A DNA stretch of 64,000 nt. Origin: Acanthococcus lagerstroemiae (Eukaryota > Arthropoda > Insecta > Hemiptera > Eriococcidae). The translations under genes and the position numbers were made by a program. The notes under the pieces were generated by a model that was given only the letters and a program-made list of their open reading frames with translations, searched no databases and was not told the DNA's origin. This document shows, piece by piece, positions 1 to 13,400 of the stretch (the first letter of the stretch is position 1; each line of letters begins with the position of its first letter). The stretch spans positions 56,194,955 through 56,258,954 of the forward strand of contig CM063114.1 in assembly GCA_031841125.1 (NCBI GenBank), in the 5' to 3' direction.

Positions 1-79
1 CATATAAACAATGATACTGTAGGTCATATAACCCATATTAGAGTTTGTTAAATTTTAGTATTCTTGCAAGTACGACGAC

Positions 80-232
80 AGAGAACTAGAGTATTTCAAC
101 TGGGATTAAGAAGAGGGTGAGATATTGCAATCAGCATCATCTCTGAAGACTGGTGCACAAAATACTATAGTTTTACAACATATTTGTAATTTTGCCATTG
201 CAGGATTAATAGACAGCAGTTTGATGCGTGTG
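80..232. repeat. Dispersed repeat A, copy 1
   Basis: This segment aligns over its whole length, with many substitutions and small gaps, to 1675-1814 in the same orientation. Shared landmarks are AGAGAAC near the start, GTGAAGACT/CTGAAGACT in the middle and CAGGATTAAT near the end. It is a diverged repeat pair of unknown class and no coding signal was seen. Confidence 0.6.
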
Positions 233-489
233 TCTTTTTTGCAATGACCCCCTTTCATCGGGTAAGTAGGCAACCTATCCGGACAATATGTAGCTATGTT
301 TGCATACACTTATTTTTAAAGGGACTGAGTTATGGTCCTGATCAGATTTCTATCTTTTAATTTTTATCCCTTCTCACGACTGGAGATAAGACAGAAAAAT
401 GGTACCAGTAGGTAATAGTAGAGGGCAGTTGTGGTAACCACAGCAGAAAAAAAATGGTCGGAATCGGTTCAACAGGGTTTTATTCCAAT

Positions 490-780
490 TTAATAAAATT
501 TATTACTTTTTTAAAAACTGCAAAAACCCAATAGACTTATTTGCAAAAAAAAATTAATATTTTTATGTATTTTAATTTCTAGAGGGATATTTTTTATAAG
601 AATATTTTATTTAAAAGATTTATTTTTTGATTTATTTTATTTAATTAAATTAATTATTTAAAATATTTTAACAATCTAATAAATTTATTATTAAATATTA
701 ATTTTTATTAAATTCTTATATTGTGTTCATAAAATTAGTTTTAGCGCAAATTATATCAGAAAATTTTCACATTTTTTCAA
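490..780. other. AT-rich spacer
   Basis: Almost pure A and T with runs of TTTATT and TTAATT. No gene or repeat unit with a clear period is visible. It is probably intergenic spacer. Confidence 0.5.
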
Positions 781-1560
781 TTTCCCGTGAAACTTGCCCT
801 CTTAAGCTACTGTTATTTGCAATAAATTGTACATCAAATTTCCCATAAAAAAGGTCATTAGCAACTTTCTTGTATCTGGATTAGAACTGCTCAAAATGGA
901 GTTCAAGATATCCCCGTTAAGAATTATTACTTCTGAAATTAAAATCATAATTTTCTTCAGCTAATTTACCACTTCACAGATATATATAAATATATCGTTT
1001 ATGGGGCTTATTCACCTCCTTCTCTTCATTTATTTACCCTATATTTGAAATTGAGACCCATGCAATGAGGAGATTCTAGGTAAAGTTTAATATGGGTATC
1101 CAATAATTGGTTCCTAAGGTCGCTAAATTCGGTCTTGGTAACATTTTGGCCATATTCCTCGAACTGTGGCGCATACGATGGGATGGAGACGGAAAAATAT
1201 TGAGGATCATAGAAAGTAGCTGAACATAATACAGCTGCGCTGGTAGCATCTACTATTTCAGAAATTCGACGGGCCAAAATATGTTTAGCACATAATGGAG
1301 ACCGGTTTGAACAATTTTTGTGATATATTCTGAAAATGTTTTACTCACTGGTACCGCTTTTCTACCTATCTCCAGTCGTGAGAGGGAAAAAATTTCGAAG
1401 ATACGTAGACAACATTTTAAAAGATCATAACTCAGCACCTTCAAAAGTAAGCGTATGCACACATATCTACATAGTGTCGGGGTAAGTTAACTACTTACCA
1501 GGTGGAAGGGGGGGAATCATTACAAAAGAAACACACCCTGTAGACGCTGTGACACTGTGT
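781..1560. other. No gene recognised
   Basis: Short open frames occur on the minus strand (for example 1026-1277 and 1253-1462), but their translations show no family motif and no splice context. I treat them as chance frames. Confidence 0.5.
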
Positions 1561-1644
1561 GTTGATCGAAAGTAGAGACTGAAGAATGCCCAGCAGTAGC
1601 TAATGAGAGCATGTGACGTTGAGAGTTGATCAAAGCTACACACT
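1561..1644. repeat. Direct repeat B, copy 1
   Basis: Begins GTTGATCGAA and ends GCTACACACT. A second copy in the same orientation lies at 1837-1920, so the spacing is about 276 bases. A weaker third piece follows at about 1921-1950. Dispersed repeat A copy 2 lies between the two copies. Confidence 0.65.
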
Positions 1645-1674
1645 AACGAAGGGACACCAGTAGCTACTGAAAAT

Positions 1675-1814
1675 AGAGAACCTGAGTATTTCAATTAAGA
1701 TTGTTAAAAGGATAAGATATTATGATCGGTATCACTTGTGAAGACTTATGCACAACTTATTATAGTAGGTAGGCTTGCCATTACAGGATTAATGGACTGC
1801 AGTTTAGTTGTGTG
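1675..1814. repeat. Dispersed repeat A, copy 2
   Basis: Diverged copy of 80-232. It sits between the two copies of repeat B, so A and B are probably parts of one larger tandem or composite element. Confidence 0.6.
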
Positions 1815-1836
1815 CAATCGTTGCAACACTGTAACG

Positions 1837-1920
1837 GTTGATCGAAGGTACAGACTAAAGAGTGCCCAGCAGTAGCCAATATATCCGCGTGATTTTGAGA
1901 GTTGATCAAAGCTACACACT
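1837..1920. repeat. Direct repeat B, copy 2
   Basis: Second copy of 1561-1644 with scattered substitutions; same start and end landmarks. Confidence 0.65.
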
Positions 1921-2373
1921 GGAGAATGGGCAGCATCAGCTATTGACTAGGCAGTGGTACTGTCCAGATAGACTGAAAAACGGACAGACTAAGTGACTTA
2001 CCTATAGACTAGAGAATAGACAACCGCTGCTGACAAATGGACAGCAACAGTTCTGATACTGTGAGAGAGTAGGGGTGCCTTCTCCGGGATACCCATTGTA
2101 CATATCAGCTGGTATGGTCGGGTTTTCTACTTCCAATCCTCAAAACGGTCTGTATTGGTCTATCTAAGTTGGTGACACTATATAGAGGAGATATTCTGCG
2201 TTACTCAACTCTAGTATGTCTTCAAACCTACAGGTAGTATTCTGGAATGGTTGCCTGAAGGTCAGTAAGACTATGAGACCAAGTACGGAATGGTCTGGTG
2301 AGTAATATTAACTTGGTGTCTTGTCAACGAAGTATGCACACTTACTGCACATTGAAGCCAGCATCAATCAATA

Positions 2374-2751
2374 CAGTAGTCTTCCGATTATCCGACATAA
2401 TCGGGGCTCAGGGGAGGTCAGATAACAAAAAAGTCGGATAATCCGAAAAGCGTAATACAATAGTGGTACACACTATTCGGCGGCACGAGCCTTTGATTAT
2501 GCATACCTCGTACTTACACAAACTTACTTTAGTCTACTGCGCCAGCGATAAGGTATATGTATAGTGTACATACAGGCGTATTTATCAGCAACGGAGTGTC
2601 GATCACTCATTCAAATGTATGTAGGCATGAGCAATCGAAAAAAAATGCAGAGGTCGGATAATTTTGACCTGATGGGTCGGATAATCCGGCAAGTAAGGTC
2701 GGATGAATTTGAGTCGGATAACCCGAAAGTCGGATAATCGAGAGACGACTA
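2374..2751. mobile_element. pogo/Tigger-like MITE, TA flanked
   Basis: The left end CAGTAGTCTTCCGATTATCC and the reverse complement of the right end (AGTCGTCTCTCGATTATCCG after its terminal base) form terminal inverted repeats of about 23 bases. TA dinucleotides flank both ends (2372-2373 and 2752-2753), as expected for Tc1/mariner-type insertion. Further GTCGGATAATCC motifs repeat just inside the right end. No transposase frame is present, so it is non-autonomous. CAGT starts with a CGATTATCCGAC core are typical of pogo/Tigger relatives; that family label is an inference. Confidence 0.75.
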
Positions 2752-2999
2752 TACATAACTTCAACACTGGTTGGTTTCAGTTTGAACAGTGAAATCTCAA
2801 TTTCAGTCCTCCTCCATTCTGAAAATGGCCTTTGAGAGTCCAGCAATGCTAAAAAATTCAAACCTTTCATACGAATAAAATTATTAAAACATGATCTGTT
2901 GCCAAATTTTCGCGCTGAATTTGAATTTCACTGGATCGGACAGTGTCTAGATTTGGACTGTTCATCGTAGAAAATGTTTTTCTAGGTCAGTGTTTCGCA

Positions 3000-3680
3000 T
3001 TAATTCCAAATTCTCTCGGGACATGAGGAGTTAAGCCAAGCTAAAACTCTTCAATATAGTCTTTTAGGAAGCTTTATAGATTCGCTAAAATAGTTCTAAA
3101 CCTGTTCGCGATTCTTTACATCTCTTCCAGACTTGATTCAAGCCGCTCTTTGAAACGTGATTAAAGAACTTTCAAGATTTTTTCATGTCTGTTTTAACGA
3201 CTCATGAAGATTCATCAATACTTTTCAAAGCTCACTATGACTCTCGAGATTCGGCTAGACTTATTTATAACTCTGTAAGGCTCCTCTAAGTTTAAGACTC
3301 GTACATTTTTCAATGCTTGATCAAAATTATATGGACCTTCCAGATTTTGAAACTCTCTAAGTTTTAACAAGTCTTTTGAAGTTTCTGACACTTTAGTATA
3401 AGGCGATTCGATGCTCGTTCAAAACACTTCAAGGCTCTTCTAAACTGGTTGAAGACTCGCAAAGATAATTTGAGACTCGTTTAGACCCTTTATGACTCTT
3501 TCAGACTTGGTAAGGCGTTTTTAAGACTTTTTTTCGGTTCTTTAAAACAGTTCAAACCTTTGTTCGACTTTGTTATATGTGCTTACTCAAGACTCCAGGA
3601 GCCTTCAAGACCCCTACAGGTTTAGTTAAGTTTCTGCGAGACTTTTCTATACAAGTTGCCAATTCTTAAAGCTTTTTCAA
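3000..3680. repeat. Degenerate GACT-rich array (plus orientation)
   Basis: AGACTC, GACTTT and similar words recur roughly every 10 or 20-22 bases, separated by T-rich spacers. Related arrays occur at about 7800-7920 (reverse sense), 27055-27160, 40850-40930, 42690-43200, 44830-45200 and 59590-59970. There is no coding signal. Confidence 0.5.
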
Positions 3681-6600
3681 TCGGACTTTGTCGCTCAGAC
3701 AGCGCAATTGCTTCACTGCTCTCCATGTGTACACACCTGGTCACTTACATATGCTATTAAAAAAATGCAGCAATATTAGAAGAGAATCTAAGTATTCGAT
3801 TTGGCTTCATAAAATTTAAAAAATCTGAATGCAATGCGGATACAGTGCATTATAATTACGAAAGTGAGAAACGACAAAAGTGAAACCATTCGTGAGGAAA
3901 ACCACGGCCGGATTGTCAAGAACCAATGTTTTTCAATTTCCTCACGCGAATCAGATATTTTTACAGTGGTACTCAGCACTGCGAACAGGAGAAATGTTAA
4001 TTACATACCCCTGGCCTTCCCAACGACAAATCCACCGGATCTTTCTCCCTACAGCTATACCTATCTATCAACGGGAATTTCTGTTTTCAAATCTTCGCAC
4101 CTTAAAAGCTACACCATTGTTTTCATGTTTTATTTCCTCTGGAATAGAACTTAATACTGATATTTTCCGAATTCGTTACATAAGAGTAATAAATGAGAGC
4201 TACATTTCTCTACTCAGGGGAGTTCAAGGGCATTGAATTCCGTTTCGACATTAGTAGAGTTCAGAATTGTGGTACTGAAGTGATGGGTTCATTAACACCT
4301 CGGCTGTGTAGGACAGATGGTGACAGAAGCCGAAGTTAGGTTCTTCATGAATAAAGAAGAGAAAATACAATTGTGGAATATCGTTGACTCGTTATAAGTT
4401 GTTCCCCATTCTTTAAACACCAAGTCTTCCGCCTGGGAAAGTGACTATAATACATTACTGAACTGGAAATAGCAAATTTGAGCAGACACTACCAACAAAA
4501 AATAATAATATGTGTAACTGTTTAGTGTTTACACATACACACGGCGGAGTAATGATTTTACCCATGCACCAACCATGGTATTTCTAGTGATGATCTACTG
4601 TACCGAGTACCAATACAATCGACATATTCCGCATTCACAAGGTCATCAGCGGTTAAAAAACCGATGATAGTATAAGTAATGCTTAAGCTAAATCTTCATG
4701 ATTTAATCGCCCTTCATGCTCTGATTTCTTAGCAATCGTTTCATAACTCCTAACTTATTAGTTGAATGCTCGAGCATTTATTATTGGCGAAATTTTCAGC
4801 ATTTTCCAGAGAAATGCTCAAAGAATGAGAATTTGTAAGGATTTTTGATAGTTTAAGCTTTGAACTCATAACGGGTAATTCCATCATGTGTTATGTAAGG
4901 CGTTTGACATATAACATCTGCATTGTGGAATTAAGAAATAAAGGGTAGAAGTTTTGTAGTTGACTGGTTCCTCTCAAGTTTTTAACTGAGTGCTTACAAA
5001 AAGTGTAACAGATAGGTAGAAAGCGTATTTAAGATAGAAGATAGAAGTGTTTGTGTTGTATACTCGTATTAGGCAACACTAATAATGATACTTGTTATCT
5101 TTTACGGTTATTTGCGTGTTAGTTCAATATAACATAAATGGTTCATTCAGTGTTCAATCCTCATGTTTGATTGACTGATTATATAGCCTTTCCATGCCTG
5201 GTGAAAGCTACAGGGGTATAACAGAGAATTCATACAGTCTTTGCGGGTTCACTATATATGATACACACTTCTTTATTAAAGTAAGATAGCTTGACCAAGT
5301 GGGTCAAAATCAAAATGTTCAAGGATCACTCACTTCGGAAACCACAATATGACACCATGCCGTAAAATTTTTACTGCCCCAGACATTCTGTACATTCTAG
5401 TATGAGATCATGCATCAACCTTCAAGTCAGACCAATTACACAACTTCTCTACATCAGAGGGAGGTGTCTACATCACCTCCCAATCATCCGGCTACAAACA
5501 GACAAGTTGAGAAAATGATGCAGATATTCAAGAAGAAGCTAATATCTCTCTCATTTGATTTTACAGGGCATTTAGAAAGAAAAGTATAGACTAGATATAT
5601 CTTTTTCCAATATTGAAATTCTTCCCTAAAATGCAGACAGACACTTGGTCTGCGGAGCTACATGTTGGAAGACCGCTAGGAACCCGATTACACAAATCCG
5701 ACCAATTCCGCTTACAGCTGACAGAAGTCAATTCATAAGCTGGTTGAAACTTTCCACATTACAGACACACGGGTTTGTTTCAAAATTATATTGATCCAGA
5801 AAAATGAAGGCACGGTACCGTTCTACCGTTATCAAAAGGCTAGATGCCTGAACTACCACGTTCAACTTGACAACAAATTCATCCTAAAAAGGCATAGGCT
5901 TACGAAAACTGAAAGTGAACCGCAACGAAAATTTGCACGCTTTATTTTCGTTCTTGGATGCAACTGTTCAACTCTTATCCGACCTCCGAATTCAATCTTC
6001 ATTATTTCGTTTTGACCGTTCTCGGTCCATCGTAATGAATTACCTATTTCTAATCTGTAGATCTCAGTTCCAAGCATTTTGCCATTGTATACTTCTTAAA
6101 ATTCCTACGTTCATCATTCATGTATCAGTTATATATAATAATGACTACTGATACAGCAGATCGGATATAGTGTAAGAACGAGTGAGAAATACTCTGGGGA
6201 TGGTGAATAACTTGATAGAGATTCAATTACAAATCATATCTTTTTTCTACGAACACGGGTGTTCTACGCAAAATGAAAGGATACTGTCTAAGATAGAGGC
6301 AAAATTGGTAACTACGCCGTATCATCTTTGGACTCAGATCCTCGATACCACTAGACAGCCCAATTATACAGTGATTACACATTAAAGTACATACCTGTTA
6401 TGAATGAGAATCGGATTCCCGACATTGGAAAGAGCAGCACTATAAACAATTCGACACTGGTCAGTTCCATTTCCCTCGATAATGTTCAGCAGTCCTTTTT
6501 ACAAAATTTCACTCAATTAAGCACGCGCGACACATCGACGGTAAGCAATCGCGGTCGAGATAGATAAAGTTCGATTAATTTATACACGGAAGAAGAAAAT

Positions 6601-8430
6601 ACCGAATAGGATTTCGAGCAAACTTTCACAAAACATGGCGAGACTTGTAAGATCGGCAGTAAGACAAAATTAATACTGATACAAACAAGAAACGACGTGA
6701 ACTGGTGAACTTTCAACTACGCAACAGAAAGATCACAAAGTTGAAGTTAACAGGTTTCAGTATGGTAATTTTTGCGACTTGCATTTTAATGATTGAAGTA
6801 TCAAATGAGATACTATGCTAAGTAACGTCAACACTATCACAGAAATGTCGTGATTTCGCGAATGTCGCTTAGCACATTCTGTCACTTTATTCTTATGTTG
6901 TCTAGTGTACAAAGCAGTACAAAGCTACAAACCTGTTGGAAAGTCAAACGGCCACCTAGGCGCTAATGTCGCAGGACGAATGACGAAACGGTATTCGGAT
7001 TTTGGAATCAGATAATCAAATTCGTTTTCTCATTAAGATTTAAATTTAAACACATGTAATTTTGGAAATGTCTGATTAATTCTATAGCCTATAGAATGCA
7101 GAAATGAGAGTGGATAAGATTTCACCACAGTGTTTAAATAGCGAAACGCCAGAGCACAGGACGTTATCATCACAGAAAACGAACAAGCCTCCTGGTCCCA
7201 CACAAGGAAAGAACTCGATCATTGATAAGGATAGTCCTTTTTCAGACACTGTAGCAGCTGTAAAGTTGAAGGGAAATAAGATTGATATTGCATAATTTTT
7301 CAATTCTTCCTGAACAAAGATGTAATGAGTTTCAGCCATGTTTTGCAAAAATATCAGGAATATCATTTAAGAATAGAAATGGAAATACATCCTGAGAGAA
7401 GAACGCCTTTTTGTACTGACGGTGAGTCGACTTTAATGCCATGTAGAAAATCAGAAATACAGATAAAATAGTGATGAAAGCCTCATTTGAGTGATTTACA
7501 GACTCAAACCAAAAGGATTTAGAGTTTCTTGAGGACCTCTGTAGTTTTGATGATAACATAACCAGATGGCTTTGAATAAATCAGTTCATTTTTCAGGTTC
7601 GTCTCATTGCAAGATAGATATCTTCATACGAGTGTGACATTTTCCTGAAATCTTCGGGTATAAGGATATACCTATTCTGAGAACGGGTATATGCTATTTC
7701 TATTTCAATTTGCGTTAATTTTAATTTTATGACTAGAATGACTGAATACAAAGTATGGTGAAATTTTGAAAAGGTTGTGATCAAGTCTGGAAGAGTCCTG
7801 ATCAATTCTGGAAGACTCTGAGGATGAAACCTTCATATGTAAGTTTTTAGAATTGTCATAGAAAGTTTTAACCGAGTCTATCATAGTCTTAGCAAATAAT
7901 AATTAAGTTTGGAAGAGGATTTTAAAACGCGTCTGTTTGTCTTGAGCAAAAAACAAGGGAGAATCATTGTGAGACATGTCTCCGTCTTGAAATTTTAGCC
8001 ATCTGCAGTCATTTTTAGGCAAACAAAATTTGCCTTATTGGATACTGGCAATGTTTGTTCGTTTTTTGTTGTCCAACGATTGTGAGAGTTGTATTGCAAC
8101 TATAGGGAGCTGAAATTTTAATATGTTGTATGTCGTGTTGCAATGACGACCCAGTTCTGAAATGAAGTCGATCTGACCATTAGGAAAGGAGTAAGCGGCC
8201 AACATGTGGTCAGAATTTGCCATTAGCTCACAACCTATAGTCGGCTGTATCTGAGCAACAGAGCTGAAATTTTAAATGCACATCTATCTATTTATAGTTA
8301 CCCATTACTTTTTTTTTTTTTTTCTTTGCGCATACAATTCACAGTTAAGGAGGTTTTGATAACATAAGGGTCACGTGTGATTTTGATTCACGTAGATGAA
8401 ATAGCTGAGTTATTTACGTTTTTAATGTTG
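3681..8430. other. No gene recognised, mostly unique sequence
   Basis: Frames such as 3834-4154, 3880-4236 and 7082-7366 overlap one another on both strands and show no family motif, so I do not call them. A short stretch near 7800-7920 carries reverse-sense AGTCTGGAAGAGT words like the GACT arrays. A T-run lies near 8310-8325. Nothing else is supported. Confidence 0.4.
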
Positions 8431-9240
8431 CGTTTCGAGGAAGCAAGTAGGCTTAAGTAGTGGTTCAGAACACCGTTAAAGTACTGCAAAGGAAACGGTC
8501 CACCCACAACTATTAGAACGGGAGTTTAGTCTGACAAAACCTTTCGAGGCGATAATCTGGCGAGAGGTGAAATCTGGAGTTGTAGCTGACTAACGAAACA
8601 GTTCCTTTAGGACTTCATGGTCGGTTGCACGTTCCTTGCGCGAAAAATAGTAGACGCTATCACCTACAAGCAACCATAAGACTTCAGGACTCAGTTAAGA
8701 CGCTTATTGAATAATTAACTTCGACAAAGTTGCTACGAGAAGACCAGCCCCCTTTAATGAGACCCAAGAGCCACCCGCAACCGCTTGAATGGGAGTTTAC
8801 TCCGACTAAAGCGGCTCAACTCTTGGCAAACCAACTGGAACAAGAATTCCGGGGAATTATTGGAAGGAAATACTCACCAGCAATGACTCTGCCCTTGGGG
8901 AGATATTACGCGACGAAACTGCGACGGTTTTGCGGCCCATATTCCCCGCACTCGCTCCAGAAGGTGAAGTTGCGCGAGTAGAGCACGCAAGCCTTTGAAC
9001 TGTTATCAGTAGGCAATGGCAATCTGAGACGCTCCTCGCGCAGCAAGAACGATCGGTGAAAGTGACTCAGTAGAAAGTCCCCAAACAGTAATTTGCTTGT
9101 TGGCTAGAAGACAACGCTAAGTCGCTAATCCAACCCCACCGGTGACATCTGCGCTGATGGGGCTTATAGTGTCTATGCCTGTGTTTGCACTCATGGGGCA
9201 TCAAAAATCTAGCCCCACAAAAAGTTTAAAAAAAAAAAAT
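8430..9240 (+). other. Unclassified block ending in an A-rich tract, with one open frame
   Basis: The block is more GC-rich than its flanks and ends in an A-rich tract at about 9225-9260, which could be the tail of a retroposed sequence. A frame with its first ATG at 8757 stays open to 8981. It reads MRPKSHPQPLEWEF at the start and contains a hydrophilic middle, but I recognise no domain. A segment at 8508-8560 resembles part of the frame (GGGAGTTTA, then an ACTAAAG/ACAAAAC-like word at 8540), hinting at an internal duplication. It could be a decayed retrotransposon piece or a chance frame. Confidence 0.25.
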
Positions 9241-9399
9241 AATAAAAAAGTATAAAAAATGATTTCTAGCCTTGAGACTACTCAAAAGTCTAGAGAGCCG
9301 ATTTGAAACCTTAACTCTGACCTTTTTGAAGCGTTTTTAATTTTAATTTTTCTTTCTGAGAGGAACTATTTCCTCCATTGCCTCTTCTGTGTATCTGCG

Positions 9400-10560
9400 C
9401 CTGTAAACGTGGCAAGAGTACCCAGCCGTATGGGAAATCTTTTGCAATAGAACTCATTATCCAGCGTATCAGACGAACTCAGTTCAACTTTCGTCTTGCA
9501 GGGTATATATAGTTAGGTATACCAAATTCGTAGAGCTACCCTATAAATCAATCTCCGAAATATGCCAGGGTGCGAGACAAGTTAAAAGAATGCACGCGGC
9601 GACGCTGAAATTTCGCCACGTAGTCGGATGTTCCATATGTGAGACGTTTGCGTCATACTGAGCACGTGGTTCGACTTCTCAGTTTATTGAAAGCGAGTAC
9701 CAAGTGCTCGGTGCTCGAGAGGTTGGCAAATGTACTTACCACGTTTCCGACTCGAATTTCGATATTGCTGGTGGTATGACGTGCCATGCCATCGGGTTCT
9801 CTACAATTAATCGCCAAGCAATAATATGGCGAGCTTTCGGCGAACAGGAATATGCGTTAAAAGTTGTTACAAATCTGTTGGCGGTTCCAGCATCGTGATT
9901 AAGTGACCCTGATGCTGCATTGAGCGAGTAAATGAGAAGTTCTTAAATAACAAATTACTTTTCTTACACCGAAAAAATACCTCTTCTCAGTGTAACTGAA
10001 AGCTCGAGCTTGCCTGCACTTGTACGTGTACTTGGTCACTTTTGGTGGCATCGTGGATCATGATTCCTCATGGTTCGTGGTTCTTGCTGTTACGCCTGAA
10101 CAAACAATAATACGTTTGGCAGTTTATCAAACGGGAAGCAACGGACAACGCGTTCACAAACAACCCCCGCCAGTCCAATGGCCACCAATTTACGAAAACC
10201 TTTTAAAAATGGAAACACCAAAATTCGACCTCGTTTTGATGACGCGTTCGTAAATGTACACGCGTTCCATTGCCACCCAGTGGAACGCTCTTTTTTGCCT
10301 TCTTTTTCCATCGAGATACAACCCATAACGAGAAATTTTTCATAATAACCGAGGAATAAATTTTTTCGAACGACCGGATGAAATTTATTTCGTCCTGTGA
10401 AGGAATAACAATGTGGTTTTCGAAAATGGCTGCGTTTGAGCGTACCGTACACGAGATAAGAAAAAATGTAAATAAATACGCGCGGATGAATTAATTTGGA
10501 GAAGGCGAAAAGTTAATGGAGATCTGTATTCTAATTTTGTAAACTCGCGCCATAGTTAAG
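9400..10560. promoter_or_regulatory. CpG-rich unique block, possible conserved noncoding DNA
   Basis: CpG dinucleotides, including GCGCGG and ACGCGT, are frequent here, unlike the CpG-poor AT-rich flanks, and no repeat copies are seen in the window. Frames at 9704-9898, 10020-10253 and 10090-10452 lie on both strands and show no family motif. In insect genomes such blocks often mark unmethylated regulatory DNA or first exons; that role is inference. Confidence 0.3.
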
Positions 10561-11421
10561 TACTTGAACTTTTTTTAATCGGAGAAGGAGCTACCTACTT
10601 TAAATTGAAAACGTTTTCAAAATTGTTTAGCTGGTGAAGACCATAGTTGGTGGTAAGAACTGCTATTCACCACACTGCTGACATCATATTCGTATAGTTA
10701 AGAATGAGGATTCAGAATACTTAGACAAGGAGCTGCCATGTTGAGCGATTTTTCGAAAAATAGGCGACTTAAAGTGACGTACGGTGGCGAGGGAAGGGCA
10801 CCTGGCAACCAGCCGCCAAGTAGGTGGCTTAAGCTTGGGGGATACGAAGTACGATTTGAACCCAGCAAAGTATTAAAAACTAATCATGATTTGCATTCAG
10901 AAGCATTTTGTTGACTTTCTATACAAATTTCAATTCAAAAGCACAACTTTTTTTTTTGCATTTGAACAATTGTATTTATTACTGTATATTTTGCATCTGT
11001 GATGAAAAAAAGCGATTTGCTGGATAATTTGAGGTAAAAACTTCTTCGGTATCCCTGATACTAAGTCTTCGATACCAATGTTCTTGTAATTAACATATCG
11101 AAAAAGTTGACTATCAGCAATACCAATTATGAATAACAATCAACAAGTCGCATTAATTATTATTGACTTATGTAGTTACATAAACTTTCATGTAACTTTA
11201 GGTATAGACTAAGAATATTATTAACAATAATCAACAGCTTAGAGATTATTAACTCTTATGATAACTAGACGACTTGCTGATAGTTAACATAAAGACAATT
11301 AATCAAAAACCCCACCACACTTTTTATCATTACAGGCAGTATCGTACTGGTACATAATGGAATTTAAATTGTGCATTTCCTTTTGACGTTTTCTCTATGC
11401 TGATTGGCACATGGTTTTTTG
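10561..11421. other. No gene recognised
   Basis: AT-rich, with short TTAATAAT-type repeats near 11140-11290. Nothing coding is supported. Confidence 0.4.
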
Positions 11422-11429
11422 GTTTCAGC

Positions 11430-11673
11430 CAGGGACGTACTGAAGAGTTTTTCCTGGAAGGGAGGGGGGGGGCTGAAAGTGTGAAAATCCCAACTGATTC
11501 AACTCAAAATTCTCAAGTGTCAAAGAAAAAAGAAGCTTTTGACTTTTGGGTTGTTGGATTTTCCCAACTATACCGAAATTTCCCAACTTCGACTGACTGA
11601 AACAGTAAATTTTCCCAACTGCTGAGTAAAATTTCCTAGGTGGGAGAAAGCTCCCCCTATCGGTACGTCCCTG
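11430..11673 (+). mobile_element. hAT-type MITE, family CAGGGACGTACCGA, short copy
   Basis: The left end CAGGGACGTACTGAAG and right end CGGTACGTCCCTG are inverted repeats. The flanks carry a perfect 8-bp target duplication GTTTCAGC (11422-11429 and 11674-11681), which is diagnostic for hAT-superfamily insertion. A G run follows the left end and CTCCCCCTA precedes the right end. The interior holds one or two units of the motif CTCAACTCAAAATTC...AAGTGTCAAAG that is amplified in the 32638-34130 copy. No transposase frame. Confidence 0.88.
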
Positions 11674-11689
11674 GTTTCAGCCCATAAAC

Positions 11690-12435
11690 CACCATTTTAT
11701 GAAAATGCAATAAATTAAAGAAGCCGCCAGTGATATCAGGACTGAGACTGAAAGCAGGCCCAGTATCAAAATTCTTCTATGGCATGAATTTTTGGTTTAA
11801 AAAAAAAAACACATGTATTTACGAGTAATATGAGTACAATTTTTTCAGAGAATATCCATGAAAACATTCTATTTTGGATAGTCAAAACAATTATCCCTAT
11901 CCCCTTAAAATCGACTATGACCAGAAGAGTTGCACTTATCTTAAATTTAGCAAAGATTAAGAAAGAAAGAAATAAAGAAAGAAAGGAAAAAAAACAATAC
12001 TAATACCGATTACAATAGCAAAATGTTTATTATAGGATTTTCCTAGGCACCATTATAAAAACCAATTTCTGATTCGGAATCCATATTTGCCAACAGTCAA
12101 TTAAAGAGAGACAATATAGGATGGAACGAAAATGGCTTAAAAAACTCGCAGTCGGATAGGAGTAAAACACTGCAGTTGGGAATAAAAACAGAATGTGAAA
12201 AATTTTGTTGAAAAATATTAAAATTCTTCCATAGTCCAGTGCGAGTGACGTTTCAAATGGAGTTTAACATGCAGGTATCTGAGGAACTGAATCTTTTTTT
12301 TTATCCCCCTTATTTCTTTTTAAAGTTTGCCTATCTCTGCTTTCTGTTATTATTCGGCATGCCCTATAATTTAAGATTACTTCATATGATGTTCTAAAAT
12401 GGCTAGCTAATCTGAGATTATGATTGCAGGTCATA
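11690..12435. other. No gene recognised
   Basis: Contains A-rich and GAAAGAAA-type simple sequence near 11950-11995. No frame or repeat of note. Confidence 0.4.
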
Positions 12436-12600
12436 AGGTCATCCCAGATTATAGGGTTACGATCCCTGATTCCAGTTTATTGAGCTACTTCAGAAAATTA
12501 TAGGAAGGGATCCCAGATTTATGGGGTAATGATCCCAGATTACAAGTCACCTCAGATAGTCATTGAAAGTCATCCCAGATAACGGGGCTATTATTCAAAA
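12436..12600. repeat. Degenerate tandem repeat of about 65 bases, about 3 units
   Basis: The anchor ATCCCAGATTATAGGG and variants recur at about 12441, 12507 and 12572, with a second half-motif (GATCCCTGATTCC / GATCCCAGATTAC) in the first two units. The unit is noncoding. Confidence 0.55.
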
Positions 12601-12924
12601 TGTGTTCATTCCACAATATCCTGGTCCCAGAAGCTAAATATTGCAAGGTCTGTGATGTGAAAGTGTGACAATGATACAAAGCTGATATTTGGTACAGTTG
12701 GTCAGTCAGGGTAGTACGTACAAAATGTTACTTGTGGTGATGCTTCACGAAATACCCCCTTTGTATCGTAAAATTGGTTCTTCTGGTGCCTCGGTCTAAT
12801 TTTTGTTTCTGTAAAAAAGCTTCTTCTCCCCTCTCCCCATCTTGTACAAGAGAGTCTCAAATGTGACACCATCTCTGGAATTTTAAAAGGAAAGGTGCCG
12901 AATAAAGTGCCAGAATAGGCGTTC

Positions 12925-13400
12925 TTAGGGTCACCAATTTCAATCTTACATCAGATTTTGGATTTGATCCCAGTTTAGGCCACCATTTCGACATTTTACT
13001 ATCTTCGAAAAGTCGAAACTGACTTGGTTCTCAAAATCGAATTACGTATTACAGTAGTTATTTTCCGGGTTGCTGACTTCGAAAATTATATTAGATTTAC
13101 AATAGTTATTTATTAACCTCAGCTTTGACTATAAGCCAAATTTCGCTCTTTGAATGAATGAATTTGATTGGTTTAAAAAAATTGAATCTGGTATCGGAAC
13201 AGGGGTATTTTGAATCGGCAATTTCAAATATTTCATCAGATTTACGACGATTTTTGACCCTGATTTCAAGATTATTCATCCTTTGAAAGGGTGACTTTGA
13301 TATTTGTCTTAAATATTAAATCACGTGTCGAATTGGCGATGGGTTTGGGTCGCTAATTTCAAATATTTCAGTAGATGTTTGATCTAATCCCAATTCCGAA
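12925..13400. repeat. Degenerate tandem repeat of about 140 bases, about 4 units
   Basis: Words like GTCGCTAATTTCAAATATTT followed by CATCAGATTT recur near 12930, 13063, 13215 and 13350. A reverse-oriented version (AATCTGATGAAATATTA) lies at about 13966, beyond the hAT element at 13567-13929. Confidence 0.45.
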
